Assembly (NCBI RefSeq): GCF_024346355.1
Contig: NZ_JAGQCU010000009.1
Location: forward strand, 43,499-107,498
From: Cyanobium sp. ATX 6A2
GTDB lineage: Bacteria; Cyanobacteriota; Cyanobacteriia; PCC-6307; Cyanobiaceae
DNA: 64,000 bases
Direction: 5' to 3'
In this document: one piece after another, positions 59,356 through 64,000 of the stretch
Layout: each line of letters opens with the position of its first letter
How positions within the stretch are numbered: position 1 is the first letter of the stretch
Notes under the pieces: model-generated
The model's database searches: none
Told to the model about the DNA's origin: nothing
What the model saw: the letters and a program-made list of their open reading frames with translations, nothing else
Made by a program: the position numbers and the translations under genes

Positions 59356-59808
59356 TCAGGCGCCGCTGGCCTCAAAGCCCCACTGGGAGCGGATCGTCTC
59401 GTTGCTCACCTCCCAGGCATGTTCAGCGCTGAGCACGCTGTGGCTCTCGCGGGCCGGCACCACGCCCCGTTGCGCAAACTCCGCCTTCAGCTCCTCCAGG
59501 TAGGCACGGGCTTCAGCGAGCAGCTGATCGAGGTGCTGGCGGCCCCCGGTGACCCGCAGCATTTCGGGGGTGGTGCGGCACAGCTCCAGGTCCTCGAGAT
59601 GCTGGTGCAGCCAGGTCCATTCGTAGCGCAGCATCGCTGGCGTGCAGGCCCTGAGCTGCTGGCGGTAGTGGCGGCGGTGCCGCTCCAGCTCGGCGCCGCC
59701 GGCGGGAGTGATGTCCGTGGCTGGCTCGGCACCGGCGGCGTGGCTGGCGGTATGGCTGGCGGCATGGCGCTGGCCGAGTTTCTGCATGATGTCGCGCAGG
59801 TGACTCAT
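59356..59808 (-). CDS. Hypothetical helical protein, 150 aa
   Basis: From Met 59808, a helix-rich soluble protein (LERHRRHYRQQLRACTPAML; HLEDLELCRTTPEMLRV; LLAEARAYLEELKAEFAQRG). No signal peptide or known domain. Convergent with gor by 10 bp. Confidence 0.65.
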   Translation of the reverse strand: MSHLRDIMQKLGQRHAASHTASHAAGAEPATDITPAGGAELERHRRHYRQQLRACTPAMLRYEWTWLHQHLEDLELCRTTPEMLRVTGGRQHLDQLLAEARAYLEELKAEFAQRGVVPARESHSVLSAEHAWEVSNETIRSQWGFEASGA

Positions 59809-59903
59809 GGCGGCAGCGGGTGGGGACAAGGGCTGGTGATGCATTCTTGCTCCCTTGTCGCCGCCAGAGTGGGGAGGCGTTGTTGGCCAGCAGCTGAATC
59901 CCC

Positions 59904-60587
59904 ATGACGGCCCAGGGTGGAACGGATCTTGCGGTGGATGTGGCCGCCCTGCGCCGCGAGTACAGCCAGGCCGGCCTGCAGCGGAAGGATCTGGCCGGTG
60001 AGCCGGTGGCCCAGTTCCGCCTGTGGTTTGAGCAGGCCAGCGCCGCCGGGCTGCTGGAGCCCAACGCCATGGTGCTGGGCACCTTCGATGGCCAGCGTCC
60101 CAGCAGCCGCACCGTGCTGCTGAAGGCCTACGACCAGCGCGGCTTCGTGTTCTTCACCAATTACGGCAGCCGCAAGGCGCGCGAGATCGACGCCCAACCC
60201 CGGGTGAGCCTGCTGTTTCCCTGGTATGGCCTCGAGCGGCAGGTGGCGATCCTGGGGGCGGCCGAGCGCATCAGCGCCGCCGAATCCCTGGCCTACTTCA
60301 GTTCCCGGCCCTTCGGCAGCCGGGTGGGGGCCTGGGTGTCGCAGCAGAGCAGCGTGATCAGCTCCCGCAGCATCCTGGAGATGAAGTGGGAGGAGATGAA
60401 GCGCCGCTTTGCCAGCGGTGAGGTGCCCCTGCCCGGAGCCTGGGGGGGATTCCGGGTGGTGCCGCTCGAGGTGGAGTTCTGGCAGGGCCGCGAGAACCGC
60501 CTCCATGACCGCTTCCGCTACCGCCGTCCGCAGGGGGACGGCGGCGGGCAGGGCTCTGGCTGGACGATCGAGCGGCTGGCTCCCTAG
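59904..60587 (+). CDS. pdxH: Pyridoxamine 5'-phosphate oxidase
   Basis: The 227-aa FMN enzyme has the N-terminal [18 protein letters not shown]-binding [20 protein letters not shown] and [22 protein letters not shown], and C-terminal [19 protein letters not shown]. It makes pyridoxal 5'-phosphate. Converges on the porin gene (8 bp between stops). Confidence 0.95.
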   Translation: MTAQGGTDLAVDVAALRREYSQAGLQRKDLAGEPVAQFRLWFEQASAAGLLEPNAMVLGTFDGQRPSSRTVLLKAYDQRGFVFFTNYGSRKAREIDAQPRVSLLFPWYGLERQVAILGAAERISAAESLAYFSSRPFGSRVGAWVSQQSSVISSRSILEMKWEEMKRRFASGEVPLPGAWGGFRVVPLEVEFWQGRENRLHDRFRYRRPQGDGGGQGSGWTIERLAP

Positions 60588-60595
60588 GGGCTTCC

Positions 60596-62065
60596 CTAGA
60601 AGGTGAAGGTGGTCTTGAGCACGCCGCCGTAGGTGTCGGAGCGACCGCTCCGCTCAACCCAGAAGAAGGCGGGGGTGACGCTGATGTTGTCGGTGACCTG
60701 GACCTTGTACCAGAGCTCGTAAGCCAGGGTGTCGTTGCCGGGGTCACTCCAGACACCGCCGGTGTCGATGCGGCCGCTGCCGCGGTTGGACTGACCGGCA
60801 CTGCCGATGGCCATGCCCAGGGCGTTGCCCTGAATGAACATGTCTTCCCACTGCAGACCCACCATCCAGCTGTAGCCCTCGTCGAAGGGGCGGCTGGTGT
60901 TGAAGTCGCTGTAGCCGAAGCCGGCGCTGATGGAAGGCACCCAACTGGACTCGGCGGGAGACCAGTAGGCGCTCAGGCCGATGTTGTTGGAGCTGTTGTC
61001 GAAGACGTAGCCCAACTCGGAGTAGGTGTAGACGAAGGCCGCACCCCAGTTTTCACCGGCGTAGCCCACCTGAGCGGTGACGGTGAACTCTTCACCGGCG
61101 CCGACGGAGGAGTCGCGAGCGGCATCAGAGGCCGACACGTAGTTGACGCTGGCGTTGAAGCCACCCTCAGGAGCCTTGTACCAGAGACCGACACCGGCAC
61201 CCTCGTTGAGGTTGTAGGCGCCGGGGGCGCCGGCCAGGGTGAAGATGTCGAGGATCGTGTCGGCTGGGTAGGCGCTGGGCCACATGGCCAGCATGTCGTC
61301 CTGCTCAACCTTGGCGCCAACGGTTGCCGTCCAGCTGGTGCCAATGGGGAATTGGTAGAAGAGCTTGTCGACCTCCACGGAATCGGCGGCACCCTCTTCC
61401 CCGAAGGCCACTTCCATCAGGGTGTTGCCATCGCCGAACACCGAGTTGCCGAAGTTGCCGGCACGCAGGCGGGTGCGCAGCAGGTCCTTGCCCGTGAAGC
61501 TGGTGTCCAGGGTCAGCTGAACGTCGTAATTCGCGGTGACGTTGTCGCCCAGGCCGGTGTTGCTCGCACCGCCCACGGTCATGGTGGCGATACCGTTGAG
61601 CTTGGTGGTGGTGGAGAACTGGTTGGCCTCCAGCTCCCCCACCTTGGCCTCGAGGCCATCGACGCGGCCCTTGAGGATGGCGAGTTCCCGCTCGAACTCG
61701 GCCATCAGGCGCTTGAGCTCGTCGGTCACCTCGGTGACGCGATCGAGGCAGGCATTGAGCAGGGCGGCAGCCTCGAAGCGGGTCATGGCCCGCTGGCCCT
61801 TGAAGGTGCCGTCGGGGTAGCCGGCCACGCAGCCGTAGCGCTCGATCAGGTTGGCGAGCGCCTGGTAGGCCCAGTCCGTGGGGCGCACGTCGGGGAACTG
61901 GGAGATGCTGGTGACCTGCTCGCCGCTCAGGGACGGGGCGGCGTACTGGTTGAGGTCGTTGAGGTTGAGCTCAGCGGCGTTGACGGTGGCGCTGGGGGCG
62001 GCCACCGCAGCAGCGATCAGGCCCACGGTTTTTGGGGCCAGCAGCCGGCGGAGACGAAGGAACAT
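60596..62065 (-). CDS. som: SomA-type porin with SLH domain (OprB family)
   Basis: The 489-aa outer-membrane protein has a signal peptide (LIAAAVAAPSATVNAAE), an SLH domain (ISQFPDVRPTDWAYQALANL then GCVAGYPDGTFKGQRAMTR, about 55-93), a coiled coil (LKRLMAEFERELAILKGRV) and a carboxy-terminal beta-barrel ending in Phe. It is a major porin of cyanobacteria. A weak Zur-like site at 62106-62120 suggests zinc-dependent expression, as known for some cyanobacterial porins. Confidence 0.93.
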   Translation of the reverse strand: MFLRLRRLLAPKTVGLIAAAVAAPSATVNAAELNLNDLNQYAAPSLSGEQVTSISQFPDVRPTDWAYQALANLIERYGCVAGYPDGTFKGQRAMTRFEAAALLNACLDRVTEVTDELKRLMAEFERELAILKGRVDGLEAKVGELEANQFSTTTKLNGIATMTVGGASNTGLGDNVTANYDVQLTLDTSFTGKDLLRTRLRAGNFGNSVFGDGNTLMEVAFGEEGAADSVEVDKLFYQFPIGTSWTATVGAKVEQDDMLAMWPSAYPADTILDIFTLAGAPGAYNLNEGAGVGLWYKAPEGGFNASVNYVSASDAARDSSVGAGEEFTVTAQVGYAGENWGAAFVYTYSELGYVFDNSSNNIGLSAYWSPAESSWVPSISAGFGYSDFNTSRPFDEGYSWMVGLQWEDMFIQGNALGMAIGSAGQSNRGSGRIDTGGVWSDPGNDTLAYELWYKVQVTDNISVTPAFFWVERSGRSDTYGGVLKTTFTF

Positions 62066-62105
62066 CGAAGCCCAGGAAGCGGATGCTGCCGGATGGTAAC
62101 AGGAA

Positions 62106-62120
62106 TGAGAATGAAAGCCA
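62106..62120. promoter_or_regulatory. Weak Zur-like site upstream of the porin
   Basis: On the minus strand the site reads TGGCTTTCATTCTCA: the second half TTCTCA with the TCA centre is perfect, the first half matches poorly. A larger GGAATG-N11-CATTCC repeat overlaps it. 41 bp upstream of the porin ATG. Confidence 0.5.
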
Positions 62121-62155
62121 TTCCCAGTGCCGGTGTCGATCGTCCTCGGCTGCCC

Positions 62156-62803
62156 TCAGGCCATCACCATTGACCAGGCGAAGGCGGCGCCGATGCCGAT
62201 CCAGATGCCGGCCAGCAGCTTCCGGCCGTTGTTTCCAATGGTGGCGAGCAGCGCTCGCGACCCCGCGGTGACCACCAGCAGCAACGCCCCCTGGCTGATC
62301 AGCAGGCCCAGGAGATAGGTGAGCAGCGGTGTGGGTTCGGCGCCCACGATGGTGCCGCCGAGCAGATAGCCATGCAGGCCCATGGCCGGCACCAGCACCG
62401 CCGGGCTCACCTTGCCCAGAGCCACCAGACCGGCCAGCACCAGGGTGAGAGACACAAGGGCCTCGGCATAGGGCGCGACGGATTCGGCCAGGGGGAGGCC
62501 CTGGGCGATGGCGCTGCCCAGCAGAGCGGCGGCCAGCAGCGGGATCACCCAGGCCCTGGGGCGCTGAAGACCCACAAAGCCGATGGCCAGCAGAAACAGC
62601 AGATGGTCGGGGCCGAGCAGGGGATGGCCGATGCCGCTCACCAGGCCCATCCATGGGGAGATCTGCAGGCCCTCAGCCATGCCGAAGGGGTGATGGGCCA
62701 GGGCCGCAACTGGGGCCAGGGCGCTCACCAGCGCGGTGCCCAGGAGCGCCGCCAGGCGGAGAGGCCCCGTGGCGCCCGCCGCGGGGGAGTTGCGATGATT
62801 CAA
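62156..62803 (-). CDS. hupE: HupE/UreJ family membrane protein (second copy)
   Basis: The 215-aa protein has a signal peptide ending VAALAHHPFG, the HPLLGPDHLLFLLAIG motif (about 60-75) and six helices. It is more divergent from the first HupE and carries a longer N-terminal part. The upstream cobalamin riboswitch implies cobalt transport. Having two separate B12-controlled HupEs at both ends of a metal region is unusual. Confidence 0.9.
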   Translation of the reverse strand: MNHRNSPAAGATGPLRLAALLGTALVSALAPVAALAHHPFGMAEGLQISPWMGLVSGIGHPLLGPDHLLFLLAIGFVGLQRPRAWVIPLLAAALLGSAIAQGLPLAESVAPYAEALVSLTLVLAGLVALGKVSPAVLVPAMGLHGYLLGGTIVGAEPTPLLTYLLGLLISQGALLLVVTAGSRALLATIGNNGRKLLAGIWIGIGAAFAWSMVMA

Positions 62804-62827
62804 GAGTCGATCCTCGTCGTGTGGAGA

Positions 62828-62945
62828 CTCTGGCGGGCGTTCTGACTTCCCCTGACGGGGTTCACAGCTGCGGGACAGCGCCGGATTTGCACCGGACTTT
62901 CCCCGTTTTCTTCAGCAGCTGATCTCTGCTGAAACCAGAGGTTGA
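62828..62945 (-). promoter_or_regulatory. Cobalamin riboswitch upstream of second hupE
   Basis: Minus-strand elements GGGGAAAGTCCGGTGCAAAT and CGGCGCTGTCCCGCAGCTGT, with GTCAGAACGCCCGCC near the 3' end. The first blocks match the riboswitch at 1688-1850 closely. It sits between the phosphoesterase stop and the hupE start. Confidence 0.92.
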
Positions 62946-62948
62946 ACC

Positions 62949-63998
62949 TTACAGCGCCCGGACGGGATCCAGTTTCAGAGCCTGGTCACGCCGTCGCAGC
63001 TGCGGGCCGGTGCTGGGGGTGAGGGTCCCGGGCAGGCTGGTGGGCCGCACCACCTGCAAACCGTTGAGTTCCAGCGTGGTGGTCACCACCTCGCCCCGCT
63101 GCTCAAACAGATCCAGCACCGTGAGCGTCTGCTCCGGCGGGCTGGAATCGTTGAGGCGCCGGCGCGGTCCGCTGCCCATCGCCCCCAGGCTGAGCAGGTT
63201 GATGCCGCCGACCGTGCTGGGGAAGTAGGCATGGTGATGGCCGCTCACATAGAGGTGGCTGGCGGTGGCAGCCAGCAGCTGCCCCAGTTGCTCCGGCTGG
63301 TTGAGCACCTCCCCGGGGCGGTCGCGCCCCAGCCCCACCCCATAGGGCGGCAGGTGGCCCATCACCAGCCTGAAGCGGGCCTGCCGGGCCTGGGGAGCGC
63401 TGAGCTGGGCCCGCGCCCAGGCCCAGTCGGCGGCGGACACCGTGGCGGAGGAGGCATCCAGCACCACCACGAACACGGGGCCCTGGCGCAGGCTGTAGCG
63501 GAAGGGGAACGGGCTGGCCTCCACGATGTCCAGCCCCAGGCTCCCCTGGCGTGCCAGCCAGTAGCGGGCGGCCCGCTCCCGGTCGAGAGCAAAGGTGAAG
63601 CCTCCGGCGCCGCGGCTGCTGGAGGCATCGTGATTGCCCATGGCCGGGGCAAAGCCGCCGCTGCGGCGCAGCACCGGCTGCAGCACATCCCGATCAAAGC
63701 CGGCCCACATGGCATCGAGCTGGCCGCTGTCCAGTCCCAGCTTCTGGCCCGCCACCATGTCGCCGGCACAGAGCACCAGATCGGGCTGCAGGGCTGCGAG
63801 CAGCTCCACCCCGCGATGCACCTGGGCGATGTAGGTGGTGGAGCCGTAGCTGGCGTTGAGGTCGCTGATCAGGGCCAGGCGCAGGTCGCCCCGCGGCGGC
63901 AGCTGGGCCGCCGCTGAGCTCCGCCACCAGCCGGTGGCGATCAGTGCTGCCGTGCCGGCGCCGGCCAGTCCCAGAAAGCGCCGGCGGGGGATGGGCAT
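62949..63998 (-). CDS. Tat-exported metallophosphoesterase
   Basis: The 349-aa protein starts MPIPRRRFLGLAGAGTAALI, a twin-arginine (RRRFL) signal. The calcineurin-like fold has ALISDLNASYG, DLVLCAGDMVAGQ, APAMGNHDA, VMGHLPPYG and SGHHHAYF, the metal ligands of the family. It hydrolyses phosphate esters in the periplasm; substrate unknown. The start (ATG at 63998) is near the window end, so it is probably complete. Confidence 0.88.
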   Translation of the reverse strand: MPIPRRRFLGLAGAGTAALIATGWWRSSAAAQLPPRGDLRLALISDLNASYGSTTYIAQVHRGVELLAALQPDLVLCAGDMVAGQKLGLDSGQLDAMWAGFDRDVLQPVLRRSGGFAPAMGNHDASSSRGAGGFTFALDRERAARYWLARQGSLGLDIVEASPFPFRYSLRQGPVFVVVLDASSATVSAADWAWARAQLSAPQARQARFRLVMGHLPPYGVGLGRDRPGEVLNQPEQLGQLLAATASHLYVSGHHHAYFPSTVGGINLLSLGAMGSGPRRRLNDSSPPEQTLTVLDLFEQRGEVVTTTLELNGLQVVRPTSLPGTLTPSTGPQLRRRDQALKLDPVRAL

Positions 63999-64000
63999 GG

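Noticed and set aside
1..64000. CRISPR array, insertion sequence or prophage
   Set aside because: No spaced direct repeats, transposase, integrase or phage structural gene was seen in the window.

Overview
The window is GC-rich, densely packed DNA from a picocyanobacterium, most likely of the Synechococcus/Cyanobium lineage. The evidence is NDH-1 subunit NdhL, a high-light-inducible protein, the aerobic Mg-protoporphyrin cyclase AcsF, heme oxygenase, a SomA-type porin with an SLH domain, a SynFtn-type ferritin, B12-riboswitch-linked HupE proteins and a phycocyanin beta remnant. The species cannot be fixed by eye.

Left third (1-22.4 kb), metal homeostasis. A cut iron-binding lipoprotein opens the window, followed by HupE under a cobalamin riboswitch. 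A six-gene overlapping minus-strand operon (7803 to 1886) then encodes a flavoprotein, a YcgR/YcgQ-like permease pair, an unknown beta-propeller-like protein, the zinc regulator Zur and a COG0523 GTPase. It shares a 15-bp Zur-like palindrome with the divergent znuA. Next come a Mn-type ABC transporter (SBP, ATPase, permease), a second COG0523 GTPase with its own palindrome and a WD40 protein, then znuC-znuB with a perfect palindrome. An iron island follows (ferritin, FeoB, convergent FeoA, SynFtn-type ferritin), then QueD-like, HisIE and a second znuC-znuB pair.

Middle (22.3-46.7 kb), mostly housekeeping and small conserved genes. These include a matrixin-like protease, a sigma factor, a PhyH oxygenase, PsiE, a Nif11-cupin fusion, GNAT, a cytochrome c6-like protein, MscS with a solute-binding lipoprotein, a DUF938 methyltransferase, TrpA, DUF3007, NdhL, an odd tRNA with anticodon UAA, ThiD, a CaCA exchanger, the Ktr potassium system, a renalase-like flavoprotein, a SepF-like protein, Hli, a flavin reductase, pirin, DUF2808 and a GST.

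Right third (46.5-64 kb). An internally deleted phycocyanin beta mini-gene, a PII variant divergent from Amt, and a low-oxygen tetrapyrrole cluster (AcsF, an aldehyde-deformylating-oxygenase homologue, heme oxygenase, HemN) come first. Then follow DUF1622 and a duplicated ArsR-type regulator/pentapeptide unit that brackets a four-gene ExbB/ExbD/ExbD/TonB-like operon; the second pentapeptide copy is broken. Glutathione reductase, PdxH, a porin with a weak Zur-like site, a second riboswitch-HupE pair and a Tat-exported phosphoesterase close the window.

The main theme is metal supply: zinc (Zur, Znu, COG0523, possibly the porin), manganese, iron and cobalt. The least described pieces are the Zur operon flavoprotein and propeller-like protein, the ExbB/ExbD-like operon flanked by twin regulators, and the mini-phycocyanin.
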